DNA from: JBDHWG01 sp039810085
Lineage (GTDB): Bacteria > Chloroflexota > Anaerolineae > Epilineales > JAHCIE01
Direction of reading: 5' to 3'
Length of the DNA: 64,000 nt
Assembly (NCBI GenBank): GCA_039810085.1
Contig: JBDHWG010000024.1
Coordinates: 18,424-82,423 of the forward strand
The notes beneath the pieces are model-generated. The model did no database searches and was not told where the DNA came from. It was given only the letters and a program-made list of their open reading frames with translations. The position numbers and the translations under genes were made by a program. Below, one piece after another: positions 16,719 to 25,078 of this stretch. Each line of letters starts with the position of its first letter. Position 1 is the stretch's first letter.

Positions 16719-16766
16719 GGGGAATTTCTGTGCCTTGCGCAAATTGGTCAGGCAGGGAAGCTGCGG

Positions 16767-18356
16767 CTAGAAGCCGGCACACGTCGCCGCGTGAAATGGG
16801 TCGGCGCCGCCGCGCAGAACGCCGGCGTCCTCGTCCACCAGGATGCCGACCGGGCTGGCAAACTGGCGCGGGCTGAACGTCTCCTCGACGGCCACCACCG
16901 GCATGCCCAGGCTCGCCAGCCCGTCGAGTGTCGCCGCAGGGATGCGGTCGTCGGCGATAAGCTGCGGCGTGCTGACGTCGATGCGCGGCGCGGCGATGGC
17001 GTCCTGCATGCCCATGCCGTAGGACACAAGGTTGACGGCGATTTGGGCCATAGCGCCGATGATGCGCCGGCCACCAGACGCCCCCAATGTCGCCAAAGGC
17101 CGACCGTCGCGCAAGAGTAGGATGGGCGCCATGTTCGCCAGGGGGCGGACGCCGCCGCGCACTGAGTTGGCCTTGCCCGGCTCCGGGTCGAACCAGTACA
17201 TTCCGTTGTTCATGAGGATGCCCGTGCCGGGGATCGTCACCCGCGAGCCAAAGCCGGACAGCAGCGTCTGGGTCAGGGATACCATGTTGCGCTGCCCATC
17301 CACTGTGCAAAGGTGCGTTGTAGAGCCGTCGGCCGGCCCGCGATTCACCATCGATCCGCCACTCGCCCCCTGCCGTGTCAAGCGCTCCTCGAACACAGCG
17401 CGCGACGCGTTGGCGAACGCCATCAGGGCGGCCAGGGAGTTGTGGCCCTGCTGCGCCATGTACATTGCGTCTAGCGCCGCCAGCGTCGCCGCGACGGCCG
17501 GACCGCCGCTCGGCGGCGGCGTGGCGACGAGGGTCGCGTCGCCGTACGCCTGCTGCACCGGGTTGTCGACCACGAGCGCTTCGTACGTCGCCAGGTCCTC
17601 GGCGCTGATGAGTCCTTCGTGCTCCTCCATTGCCGCGACGATCTGTCTGGCGATGGAGCCACGATAGAAGGCGTCGATGCCTTCATCGGCCAGGGTGCGT
17701 AGCGTGCGCGCCAGGTCCGGCTGCTTCAGGCGGGGCAACTCCGGCCCCATACCGACGAGGCGCGGGAAGCCGTTCTGGAAGAAGACCTCGGCGGTATCGG
17801 GGAAGCGGGCGATGTTCGGCGCGTCGGCGGCCACGCGCAGCAAGGTGTGCCAGTCCAGCGGGAAGCCTTCCTCGGCGAGACGAATGGCGGGCTGGAGGAC
17901 GGTGCGCAGGTCCATGCTGCCTGCCTCCTTGAGCGCCAGCGCCAGACCGGCCGGAACGCCGGGCACGATGATGGACTGGTAGCCCATCAGGTTGCGCTTA
18001 CCCTCGACGGCCCGCCAGGTGAACAGCTCCTTCTCGTAGCCCTCGCCCAGCGGAAACATGTCCTCCGTCGCCGCCAGCGGCGACCGCCCGTTGAAGTCGA
18101 AGACGCGAACGCGCCCCTCCTTCGCGGCGTAGTACACCAGCAGCCCCACCCCGCCCAGGCCGCTCATCCAGGGCTCGACGACGCCAGTTGCGAAGGCCGT
18201 GGCGGCGGCGGCGTCCACGGCGTTGCCGCCCAGGCGCAGCATCTCCAGCCCCGCCTCGCTCGCGAGGGGGTGCTTCGAGGCGACCATGCCATGCGCGGCG
18301 ACCGCCTCCGTCTTTTCAACGCGCAGATGATTCCGATACACACCGTCAGCCATCAT
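16767..18356 (-). CDS. ggt: Gamma-glutamyltransferase / glutathione hydrolase
   Basis: An Ntn-hydrolase proenzyme that self-cleaves. The predicted catalytic Thr346 is in GSTTHLCTVD, and downstream GTGILMNNGMYWFDP and GASGGRRII belong to the small subunit. The N-terminal GMVASKHPLASEAG and GLGGVGLL match the large subunit. No clear signal peptide is present, so it may be cytoplasmic, unlike periplasmic GGTs. It transfers or hydrolyses gamma-glutamyl groups, for example in glutathione analogues or gamma-glutamylated catabolites. The 529 residues are typical. The start overlaps the stop of the upstream deacetylase gene. Confidence 0.9.
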   Translation of the reverse strand: MMADGVYRNHLRVEKTEAVAAHGMVASKHPLASEAGLEMLRLGGNAVDAAAATAFATGVVEPWMSGLGGVGLLVYYAAKEGRVRVFDFNGRSPLAATEDMFPLGEGYEKELFTWRAVEGKRNLMGYQSIIVPGVPAGLALALKEAGSMDLRTVLQPAIRLAEEGFPLDWHTLLRVAADAPNIARFPDTAEVFFQNGFPRLVGMGPELPRLKQPDLARTLRTLADEGIDAFYRGSIARQIVAAMEEHEGLISAEDLATYEALVVDNPVQQAYGDATLVATPPPSGGPAVAATLAALDAMYMAQQGHNSLAALMAFANASRAVFEERLTRQGASGGSMVNRGPADGSTTHLCTVDGQRNMVSLTQTLLSGFGSRVTIPGTGILMNNGMYWFDPEPGKANSVRGGVRPLANMAPILLLRDGRPLATLGASGGRRIIGAMAQIAVNLVSYGMGMQDAIAAPRIDVSTPQLIADDRIPAATLDGLASLGMPVVAVEETFSPRQFASPVGILVDEDAGVLRGGADPFHAATCAGF

Positions 18357-19171
18357 TCGCTCTCTCTCTGGGAGATCGCCCAGCGAGCGACCTCAAGGGT
18401 TGTCGTAAACCATACACGGTCGAACGTCAGCATCAGCTCGATCAGCTCCCGCACGGCGTCGAGTCGACCGGCTCGGCCGGATATCCACGGATGCATCGTC
18501 AGCATGAAGCAGCCATTCTCGGCGTAGAGGGCCTTGAACTCGCGCGCCCACATGCCCAGGACGCGGTCGGGGTCGGCAATGCCGTTGCTGGAGCCGTAGA
18601 CGTGGCGATACAGCGGCGCGTCGTCGAGCATCCACTGCACCGGCACCTCAACCAGTGGGCCATCGGGCGTGTCCAGCCAATACGGGATGTCGTTGCCCAT
18701 CAGACTGCTATCATAGACAAAGCCGTTGCGCTTGAGCAGGCCAGGTGTGCGCAGGTTCAGCTCCCACGACGGCGAGCGGTAGCCCTGCGGACGCAGCCCC
18801 AGGCTGTCCTGGAAGATGCGTAGTTGCTCGGCCATGACCGCCGCTTCCTCAGCCGCGTCCAGCCGGTCCAGGGTCTCGTGGACGTTGCCATGCGCGCCCA
18901 GCTCGTGCCCCGCGTCGCGGATGGACTTGATGGCATCCGTGTGGTGGACGATGGTGTAGCCTGGTACGTAAAACGTTCCCTTGATGCCGAACGTATCGAG
19001 CAGGCGCAGGATGCGCGGGACGCCGACGCGTGGGCCGTAGCGCCGCTCCTCCATGTCCGCCAACTGCGCCGCCGCCTTGGCAGGGGAGTTGAACACGAAC
19101 GCGGACTCAGCATCGACGTCGAACGACAGGACGACGGCACACTGCGCGTCGTCCGGCCACCTGTAGCGCAT
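18353..19171 (-). CDS. Polysaccharide deacetylase (NodB-like, PuuE/PgdA subgroup)
   Basis: A NodB fold with metal-binding FDVDAE near the N-terminus, GIKGTFYVPGY, HELGAHGNVHE supplying two His ligands, GYRSPSWE, and a C-terminal LTMHPWISGR. No signal peptide is seen. The 272-residue cytoplasmic-looking form resembles the PuuE/HpPgdA group, some of which act on amides such as allantoin rather than on glycans. The direct overlap with the gamma-glutamyltransferase gene suggests a small catabolic operon, together with the nitroreductase 8 bases upstream. Confidence 0.82.
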   Translation of the reverse strand: MRYRWPDDAQCAVVLSFDVDAESAFVFNSPAKAAAQLADMEERRYGPRVGVPRILRLLDTFGIKGTFYVPGYTIVHHTDAIKSIRDAGHELGAHGNVHETLDRLDAAEEAAVMAEQLRIFQDSLGLRPQGYRSPSWELNLRTPGLLKRNGFVYDSSLMGNDIPYWLDTPDGPLVEVPVQWMLDDAPLYRHVYGSSNGIADPDRVLGMWAREFKALYAENGCFMLTMHPWISGRAGRLDAVRELIELMLTFDRVWFTTTLEVARWAISQRESE

Positions 19172-19179
19172 GCTCCCTC

Positions 19180-19839
19180 CTAGCGTGTCGTGCCCCAGCT
19201 ATCCCAGAAGGTGCGCGGTCCGGCGGGCAGGCGCTCCGTCGGCTTGAAGTCGGCGCCGGTATAGTAGGCGACGGGCAGCAGCGCCGTCTGCATCACCTTG
19301 TCATACGGAATGCCGAGGATCTCCGCCGTCTCTTTCTCGTAGCGCAGGTGGAGCGATGTCCACGCCGAGCCGAGGCCGCGCGCCCGCAGCGCCAGCATCA
19401 ACGACCACGCTGCCGGCAGAATAGAGCCGAACACTGACGCCTGCATCCAGATGGGCGCATTGTCCGTGCGGCCCTCGATACAGGGAATCACCAGCACAGG
19501 CGTCTCGTGCATGTGGTCGGCCAGGTATTGCGCCGAGCTTGCCACGCGCCCCATCCGCTCTGCGGCGTTAGGGTGCTCACGCAGGAACGCCGATTCCACG
19601 GGTCTCGCCGACGCGTAAGCGTACCAGGATTTGCGATATAGGTCCGCGATGGCCTTCTTCTTGTCGGCGTCGGTGACGACCATGAACGACCAGTCTTGGC
19701 GGTTGCTGCCGCTGGGCGCGTGGGTGGCAATGCTGATGCACTCTTCTAGCACTTCCGGCTCGACCGGGCGCGTGAAGTCCAGGCGCTTGCGCACCGAGTG
19801 GGTGGTCGTCAGCAGCTTATCGACGGTAACTAGGTCCAT
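19180..19839 (-). CDS. Nitroreductase-family FMN oxidoreductase
   Basis: 219 residues from an ATG with GGAGA 5 bases upstream. The THSVRKRLDFTRPVEPEVLEECI opening contains the Ser-Val-Arg FMN phosphate contact. APSGSNRQDWSFMVVTD and the late LRARGLGSAWTSLHL segment are family hallmarks. It is a cytoplasmic dimeric flavoenzyme; family members reduce nitro groups, quinones or enones with NAD(P)H or F420H2. It starts the minus-strand run that continues into the deacetylase and gamma-glutamyltransferase. A palindromic element (19853-19999) sits just upstream. Confidence 0.87.
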   Translation of the reverse strand: MDLVTVDKLLTTTHSVRKRLDFTRPVEPEVLEECISIATHAPSGSNRQDWSFMVVTDADKKKAIADLYRKSWYAYASARPVESAFLREHPNAAERMGRVASSAQYLADHMHETPVLVIPCIEGRTDNAPIWMQASVFGSILPAAWSLMLALRARGLGSAWTSLHLRYEKETAEILGIPYDKVMQTALLPVAYYTGADFKPTERLPAGPRTFWDSWGTTR

Positions 19840-19852
19840 TATGTCTCCGATT

Positions 19853-19999
19853 GTCGTTGCGAGTAAAGCGAAGCAATCCCTCGCTCTGACGATAGATACT
19901 CTGATGCCGCAGGCGCATTGCTTTCGCCCGTCGCGAGACTGCTTCGTCAGCAGGGGCGGAGTACCACCCCCGCACCCCGGTCGTCCTCCTCGCAGTGAC
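19853..19999. repeat. Palindromic intergenic element, family A copy 1
   Basis: It begins GTCGTTGCGAGTAAAGCG and ends CTCGCAGTGAC, with internal GAAGCAATCC and GACTGCTTCGTC arms. Same architecture as 26699-26819 and 30018-30136: nested inverted arms of about 11 bp each, no ORF. The internal segment is divergent and longer than in the other copies. Confidence 0.75.
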
Positions 20000-20014
20000 G
20001 GGCAAGGATGGCAT

Positions 20015-20926
20015 CTATCGTAGCTCGCTATACGGCGGTAGGTCAATGCACCAGAAGCGGGCGCCGGGCGCGACCTCGCGCCACGCCAACAGCGGCAGGT
20101 CGCCGTGGGTGACGAGACCGACGCGGAGGCCAAGGCTCGCGTCCGCTGTGACCGGCAAGGGAGCGCCGAACGTGCCGGGCAGCACATCGGCCAGGGCGTC
20201 CACCGTCCAGCCGCTCTCGGCGCGCACGGTGCGAATGATCTTCGGCTGCGAGAACAGGGCGTTGGCGCCGTCCAGCGTGCCGAGCAGCTGGCCGCTCACA
20301 TCTTGCGCGGCGTCGCTCGCCAGATAGGCGACAAGCGCCCCCACGCCAGTGCCTTCCGTGGGCTGGCCCATCTCGTGATCGCCAACTACAACATTCGCCG
20401 TCACGTTCGAGGCCCGCATGCTGTTGGCCGTGGTCCAGGTCAGTCCCAGCAGGCCGGCCTTCGTCGGCGCGTCGGATCGGGTCGGCAAGCCGAAGGACGC
20501 CAGGGACGTGACATTCACAATGCGCCCGCTCTTCTGCTCGCGGAAGCGCTTTGTCACCAGACTCGACGAGTTGAAGGCCGTCTTCAAGTCGGCGGCCATC
20601 AAACGGTCGAACTCGGCCTCGGACAACTCGAACAGCGGCGTTTCGGTGCGAACCCCCGGCGCGTTCACGAGGATGTCCAGCCGCCCGAACGTGTCGTAGG
20701 CCATCTGCACGACGACGGCCATCGTGTTGTAGTCGGCGAGATTGCCGACGAAGGAAACCGCGTGCCCGCCCCCGCCGCAGATATCGTCCGCCGTTCGACG
20801 CGCGCCCTCGCCGATGCAGGACGCCAGCACCCGCGCTCCCGCGGCGGCCAGGGTCTTAGCGATGTGCCGGCCGACGGGGCGCCCGGCATGAATGACCAGC
20901 GCGGCCTTGCCCTCTAATGCGCCCAT
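20015..20926 (-). CDS. SDR-family protein, catalytically degenerate
   Basis: The Rossmann fold is recognisable (ILVNAPGVRTETPLF; SGRIVNVTSLASFG). However, the glycine motif is altered to HAGRPVGRHIA and the catalytic Tyr of YxxxK is replaced: the sequence is DAPTK. The C-terminus carries WREVAPGARFW, shared with the neighbouring active SDR (WRDVAPGIKAW), so the pair probably arose by duplication. It may be a non-catalytic subunit of an SDR heteromer in the beta-oxidation block. The ATG at 20926 has GGGAGGG 7 bases upstream, starting 2 bases after the previous stop. Confidence 0.8.
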   Translation of the reverse strand: MGALEGKAALVIHAGRPVGRHIAKTLAAAGARVLASCIGEGARRTADDICGGGGHAVSFVGNLADYNTMAVVVQMAYDTFGRLDILVNAPGVRTETPLFELSEAEFDRLMAADLKTAFNSSSLVTKRFREQKSGRIVNVTSLASFGLPTRSDAPTKAGLLGLTWTTANSMRASNVTANVVVGDHEMGQPTEGTGVGALVAYLASDAAQDVSGQLLGTLDGANALFSQPKIIRTVRAESGWTVDALADVLPGTFGAPLPVTADASLGLRVGLVTHGDLPLLAWREVAPGARFWCIDLPPYSELR

Positions 20927-20928
20927 CG

Positions 20929-21960
20929 TCATGCCCTCCCTGTGTCGAAGTAGTCCTGCCATGACCAGGCCTTGATACCCGGCGCAACGTCGCGCCACTG
21001 GCCCGCGTCCTCCTGGAGCGCCTGAGTGCGCGTCTTGGGGCGCTCCTTCGTGGGGTCCGGCGGCAGGGGCGGCGGCGTCAGGCCCTCCGCGAGGGTGGGT
21101 TGGGCCAATTCGGCCAACGTGTCCAGCCCAAGGGCATGGTCGCCCTGCAAAATGCGCACCGCCTCGACCTGGGAATACAGGTGCAGCGAGTAGCCCTGGA
21201 CGCCGATGAAGCAGCCATTGAGGTACGCCGCCTCATCCGTGGCAAGGTAGACGACGATAGGGGCCAGGTTGTCGGGGTCGAACTCCGAGCCTTTGGACAC
21301 CTCGCTCAGCGGCTTGCCCGTCTCCTCCAGCACCTGCCGCCCGCGCGGCGTCGAGTCGGTCATGCGCGTCGCCACGAAGCCGGGCACGATGGCGTTGGCG
21401 GTGATGCCGTCGTCGGCCAACTCGTTGGCGCAAGACAGGGTCAGGCCCAGGATACCGTACTTGGCGGCGGCGTAGTTGGGCTGGCCGGGGTTGCCCCACG
21501 CCGAGATCGACGAAAAGTTGATGATGCGGCCATATTTCTGGCTCCGCATTGGACCAACGGCGTGGCGAATAGTATTGAACGTGCCCTTGAGGTGGACCGC
21601 CAGGACAGCATCCCACTCGGCCTCGCTCATGTTGAAGATCATCCGGTCACGTAGAATGCCGGCGACGTTGACCAGGATGTCGATGCGACCGAAGGCGTCG
21701 ATGCACTGTTGGATCATCGCGCCTGCCTGCTCGAAGTCGGACACCGAGCCGTAGTTAGCGACGGCCTTGCCGCCCTCGGCGGTAATCTCGTCCACCACGA
21801 CCTGCGCTGCCCGTGTATCCGCTCCGCTGCCGGTGAGGCTTGCCCCCAGGTCGTTGACGACGACGCTCGCGCCTTCGCGCGCCAACAGCTTGGCGATGCC
21901 GCGGCCGATGCCGCCGCCCGCGCCGGTAACAACGGCCGCTTTCCCGTTCAGTCTACCCAC
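20929..21960 (-). CDS. (3R)-hydroxyacyl-CoA dehydrogenase-type SDR (MFE-2-like)
   Basis: Intact SDR: TGAGGGIGRGIA cofactor motif, VVNDLGASLTGSG (a signature of peroxisomal MFE-2/17beta-HSD4 dehydrogenase domains), NVAGILRD, Ser in FSSISAWG and YAAAK. A C-terminal extension (about 265-343) includes the WRDVAPGIKAW motif shared with the next gene. It probably oxidises (3R)-hydroxyacyl-CoA to 3-ketoacyl-CoA. The MaoC-like hydratase encoded 16 bases upstream would supply its substrate, so the genes together look like an unfused MFE-2. Confidence 0.85.
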   Translation of the reverse strand: MGRLNGKAAVVTGAGGGIGRGIAKLLAREGASVVVNDLGASLTGSGADTRAAQVVVDEITAEGGKAVANYGSVSDFEQAGAMIQQCIDAFGRIDILVNVAGILRDRMIFNMSEAEWDAVLAVHLKGTFNTIRHAVGPMRSQKYGRIINFSSISAWGNPGQPNYAAAKYGILGLTLSCANELADDGITANAIVPGFVATRMTDSTPRGRQVLEETGKPLSEVSKGSEFDPDNLAPIVVYLATDEAAYLNGCFIGVQGYSLHLYSQVEAVRILQGDHALGLDTLAELAQPTLAEGLTPPPLPPDPTKERPKTRTQALQEDAGQWRDVAPGIKAWSWQDYFDTGRA

Positions 21961-21975
21961 GCGTCCCTCCAGGTA

Positions 21976-22452
21976 TCAGAAGTAGAAGCGGCCGAGCCAC
22001 TCGGCGACCAGGCCCGGTTTGTTGCTGCCCTCGATCTCGACGGTCTGCTCGCGCGTAATCTGCACCCATCCCCCCTTCGCGTCTTCCTCGATGGCGAGGA
22101 GGCGCGTGTGGTTGCGGATGCGCTTGCCGACCGGCACCGGCGCGGGGAAGCGCACGCGGTTGAGGCCGTAGTTGACGCTCACCCGCACCGGCAGCTTGAG
22201 GCGCAGGCCCGACTCCTGCTCGCGCAAGAACCCGGCGAGCATCGACAGGGTGAAGAAGCCGTGGGCGACGGTCCCGCCGAACATGGTTTGCTTGGCCCGC
22301 TCCGGGTCGACGTGAATGAACTGGTGGTCGCCTGTCGCGTCGGCGAACTTGTCGACCATCTCCTGGGTGACGAGTACCCACGGGCTGACCGCAATCTCCT
22401 GCCCGATATATCCCTTGAGCTGTTCAATGCTGGTGATTTCAATCTTATCCAT
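21976..22452 (-). CDS. MaoC-like (R)-specific enoyl-CoA hydratase
   Basis: A hot-dog fold of 158 residues from ATG 22452, preceded by AAGGG. The hydratase-2 motif is present as DATGDHQFIHVDPERA with catalytic Asp and His, then GGTVAHGFFTLSML. It hydrates trans-2-enoyl-CoA to (3R)-hydroxyacyl-CoA. Position directly before the MFE-2-like SDR supports beta-oxidation, possibly of branched or unusual acyl chains, rather than PHA synthesis (no polymerase nearby). Confidence 0.88.
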   Translation of the reverse strand: MDKIEITSIEQLKGYIGQEIAVSPWVLVTQEMVDKFADATGDHQFIHVDPERAKQTMFGGTVAHGFFTLSMLAGFLREQESGLRLKLPVRVSVNYGLNRVRFPAPVPVGKRIRNHTRLLAIEEDAKGGWVQITREQTVEIEGSNKPGLVAEWLGRFYF

Positions 22453-22488
22453 ACTAGCAATCCCTTTCACCTCCCGGAGCCAGGCAAT

Positions 22489-22566
22489 TGCCACAGAGAC
22501 ACAGAGAGCACAGAGAATAGAATGAATGACCTATCTTCTCTCCGTGTCCTCTGTGCCTCTCTGGCA
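22489..22566. repeat. Palindromic intergenic element, family B copy 1
   Basis: The left arm TGCCACAGAGACACAGAG and right arm CTCTGTGCCTCTCTGGCA surround an AT-richer centre. It is the same type as 36691-36768 and 59595-59682. It lies between the MaoC and acyl-CoA dehydrogenase genes. Confidence 0.75.
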
Positions 22567-22605
22567 TCCTCTTCAAGCCCGGGAAGGACGCTCGTTGTGA
22601 ACGCG

Positions 22606-23742
22606 TCAATGCGCGGCGCCAGCGTGCTGGGCGAGCTTCTCGCGGTGGAACTGCGTGTCGCCGTACAGCGCCTCGTAGTGCTTGGCGCGCTTGAAGTACA
22701 GGTGCAGGTCGTACTCCCAGGTGAAACCGATGCCGCCGTGCGCCTGGATGGCCTCGCCGCAGACCTTGCGCGCCGCCTCATTCACGTAGGCTTTGGCGAC
22801 ATGGGCCGCGGTCGCCGCCTCGTCGCCGTGGTCGTCCTGCGCCCAGGCGGCGTAGTAGGTCGCAGCGAAGGCCGCCTCAGCATCCAACAGCATGTCGGCG
22901 AGCTTGTGCTTGACGGCCTGGAAGCTGCCAATGGGCTGGCCGAACTGCTCGCGCGTCTTGGCATACTCGACGGACATGTCCAGGCTGGCCCGCGCCGCCC
23001 CGTACATCTCGGCGGCAGCCGCCACGGCCGCCCGCTGCACCACGGCGTCGATGACCGCCGCGCCGTTGCCCGGCTGGCCCAAGACACACGCCGCAGGAAC
23101 CATCGCATTTGCGAACTCGATTTGAGACGTTTTCTCAGTCAGGTCGAGGCTCACCAGCGGCGTCACCGTCATGCCTGGCGTCGCGTGGTCCACCAGGAAG
23201 AGCGACACGTCGCCATCCGGGCCGCCGATGCGCGCCGGAACAATGATGAATTGGGCGACATTGGCGAAGGGGACGAACAGCTTGCGCCCGTTCAGGCGGT
23301 AGCTGCCGTTGTCCGGCGTCGCCTCGGCGTGGACGCCGCTGGCGTCCCAGGCAATGACGTCTTCCAGCAACGCGAAGGTGCCGATGAGGTCACCCGAGGC
23401 GATGGCCGAGAGGTACTGCTGCTTCTGGGCGTCGGTGCCGCCGTTGAGAATGGCCGTCGCGGCGAGGACCGTCGTGGCAAGGTAGGGGCCGGGGCAGAGG
23501 GTACGGCCGATTTGCTCCAGGATCAGGGCGTGCTCGACCATGCCCATGCCCAGCCCGCCGTATTCCTCTGGAATGGCGACCGACAGCAGGCCCAGGTCGG
23601 CCATCTGCCGCCACACGTCCGAGCTATAACCGCGCTCGTCGTCCATCATCTGCCGCACCAGGGACATGGGGGACTCGTTGACGAGGAAATCCCGCGCCTG
23701 GTCGCGCAGCATGACTTGCTCAGGGCTGAAATCGAAATCCAT
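22606..23742 (-). CDS. Acyl-CoA dehydrogenase (FadE type, subunit 2 of a pair)
   Basis: The 378-residue ACAD fold begins MDFDFSPEQVMLRDQARDFL. It has IPEEYGGLGMGMVEHALILE, the FAD/oligomer segment TREQFGQPIGSFQAVKHKLADM and C-terminal QAHGGIGFTWEYDLHLYFKRA. The FAD-binding WxxTS region is atypical (LFVPFANVAQF), as is often seen in one partner of actinobacterial heteromeric ACADs. It oxidises acyl-CoA to trans-2-enoyl-CoA. The gene starts 9 bases after the second ACAD gene, so an alpha2beta2 enzyme is likely. Confidence 0.87.
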   Translation of the reverse strand: MDFDFSPEQVMLRDQARDFLVNESPMSLVRQMMDDERGYSSDVWRQMADLGLLSVAIPEEYGGLGMGMVEHALILEQIGRTLCPGPYLATTVLAATAILNGGTDAQKQQYLSAIASGDLIGTFALLEDVIAWDASGVHAEATPDNGSYRLNGRKLFVPFANVAQFIIVPARIGGPDGDVSLFLVDHATPGMTVTPLVSLDLTEKTSQIEFANAMVPAACVLGQPGNGAAVIDAVVQRAAVAAAAEMYGAARASLDMSVEYAKTREQFGQPIGSFQAVKHKLADMLLDAEAAFAATYYAAWAQDDHGDEAATAAHVAKAYVNEAARKVCGEAIQAHGGIGFTWEYDLHLYFKRAKHYEALYGDTQFHREKLAQHAGAAH

Positions 23743-23751
23743 AGCTCGCTC

Positions 23752-24972
23752 CTATTGCGCCTTGGCCTTGAGACGGTCGGCGCGGACTTCCTTCGGCAGT
23801 CCGAGAACGCGGTCGCCGATGATGTTCTTCTGAATTTCGGACGTGCCGGCAAAGATGGTCGGCGCGCGCGACCACAGGAAGTCGTGCGCCCAGCTCGGGT
23901 CGCTCTCGGCGTCGCCGCCCATGCCCTTCTCCAGTTCGGCCGGCGCCCCGATGAGCAGTGTGCCGTAGGGGCCGAGGATCGACATGACAAGCTCGTGGTA
24001 GCGCTTGTCGAACTCGCTGTAGTAGAGCTTGGCGACGGCGGACTCTGGCCCCGGGTTGTGGCCCTTCTCCATGCCGGACAGGATGCGCAGGCCGATGTAG
24101 CGCAGCACCTCCAGCTCGGCATACGCCTGGCCGATCTTCTGGCGCGTCACCGGGTCGTCCCACGCCGTCCCGCCGTTGCGTTGCAAGCTCTTACACACCT
24201 GCACCAGCCGCTCCAGCGAGCCGGAGTACACGGCGAAGCGTGAGAGGATGCTGCCGCCGCGCTCGAAGCCCAGCGTCGTCTGGGCGATCTCCCAGCCGTG
24301 GTTGACCTCGCCGATGACGTCCGCCTTCTCGACGCGCGCGTCGGTGATGAACACTTCGCTGAACTCAGAGCCGCCGGTGAGCTGCTTGAGCGGACGGACG
24401 ACGATACCCGGCTGCCGCATGTTGATGATGAAGCAGGTGATGCCCTTGTGCTTGGGCACGTTCGGGTCGGTGCGCGCCAGGAGAATCGCCCAGTCCGAGA
24501 TCGGCCCGTTCGTCGTCCAGACCTTCTGCCCGTTCACAATCCAGTGGTCACCGGCGTCAACCGCGTTCGTGCGCAAGCTCGCCAAGTCGGAGCCGGCATT
24601 CGGCTCGGAGTAGAGCTGGCACCAGATTTCCTCGGCGCTCAGAATCTTCTGCAGATGACGCGCCTTTTGCTCCTCCGTCCCGTGGACGATGAGCGTCGGG
24701 CCGATGAAGTTGAGGCCCAGGTGGTTGACCGGGCCGGGTGCGTTCACGTGCGCCATTTCGGAGGCGACGATGGCCTGCTCCATCGGGCGAGCGCCGGCGC
24801 CGCCGTACTCCTTCGGCCAGCCCATGCCGATGAACCCGGCCTCGTAGAGCTTGCGCTGCCAGGCGATACGCTCCTCCAGCGTGTGCAGCTCGTGGCGGGG
24901 CAGGTTCTCCGCCAGCCAGGCGCGCACGTGCTCACGAAATGCTGCATCTTCAGGGGAGAGATGTAGATCCAC
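23752..24972 (-). CDS. Acyl-CoA dehydrogenase (subunit 1 of a pair)
   Basis: 406 residues with canonical ACAD motifs: YSEPNAGSDLASLRT, the FAD-contacting KVWTTNGPISDWAI, the TTLGFERGGSI helix and C-terminal TIFAGTSEIQKNIIGDRVLGLP. It starts at GTG 24972 with AGGAGG 8 bases upstream. The pairing of a canonical ACAD with a divergent one next door resembles the heterotetrameric FadE pairs of actinobacterial steroid side-chain degradation, but the substrate here is unknown. A family F palindrome lies between this gene and the hydrolase downstream on the map. Confidence 0.9.
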   Translation of the reverse strand: MDLHLSPEDAAFREHVRAWLAENLPRHELHTLEERIAWQRKLYEAGFIGMGWPKEYGGAGARPMEQAIVASEMAHVNAPGPVNHLGLNFIGPTLIVHGTEEQKARHLQKILSAEEIWCQLYSEPNAGSDLASLRTNAVDAGDHWIVNGQKVWTTNGPISDWAILLARTDPNVPKHKGITCFIINMRQPGIVVRPLKQLTGGSEFSEVFITDARVEKADVIGEVNHGWEIAQTTLGFERGGSILSRFAVYSGSLERLVQVCKSLQRNGGTAWDDPVTRQKIGQAYAELEVLRYIGLRILSGMEKGHNPGPESAVAKLYYSEFDKRYHELVMSILGPYGTLLIGAPAELEKGMGGDAESDPSWAHDFLWSRAPTIFAGTSEIQKNIIGDRVLGLPKEVRADRLKAKAQ

Positions 24973-25000
24973 TTTTTACCCTCCTGGGTCACTTTTGTCT

Positions 25001-25070
25001 GTCATGCTGAGTGCAACAAAGCATCCCCTGGTGTCGCAGCCGGGACTCTTCACTCCGCTCAGAGTGACAG
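25001..25070. repeat. Palindromic intergenic element, family F copy
   Basis: Starts GTCATGCTGAGTGCAAC and ends CTCAGAGTGAC, with imperfect terminal inverted arms. A related copy begins at 41770 (GTCATGCTGAGCGAAGCG). Confidence 0.6.
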
Positions 25071-25078
25071 TTCACTTC

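Noticed and set aside
21709..24243. An 844-codon open frame on the plus strand
   Set aside because: It is antisense to the SDR, MaoC and acyl-CoA dehydrogenase genes, is rich in Arg/His/Val as expected for a high-GC antisense frame, and has no domain or ribosome-binding site.
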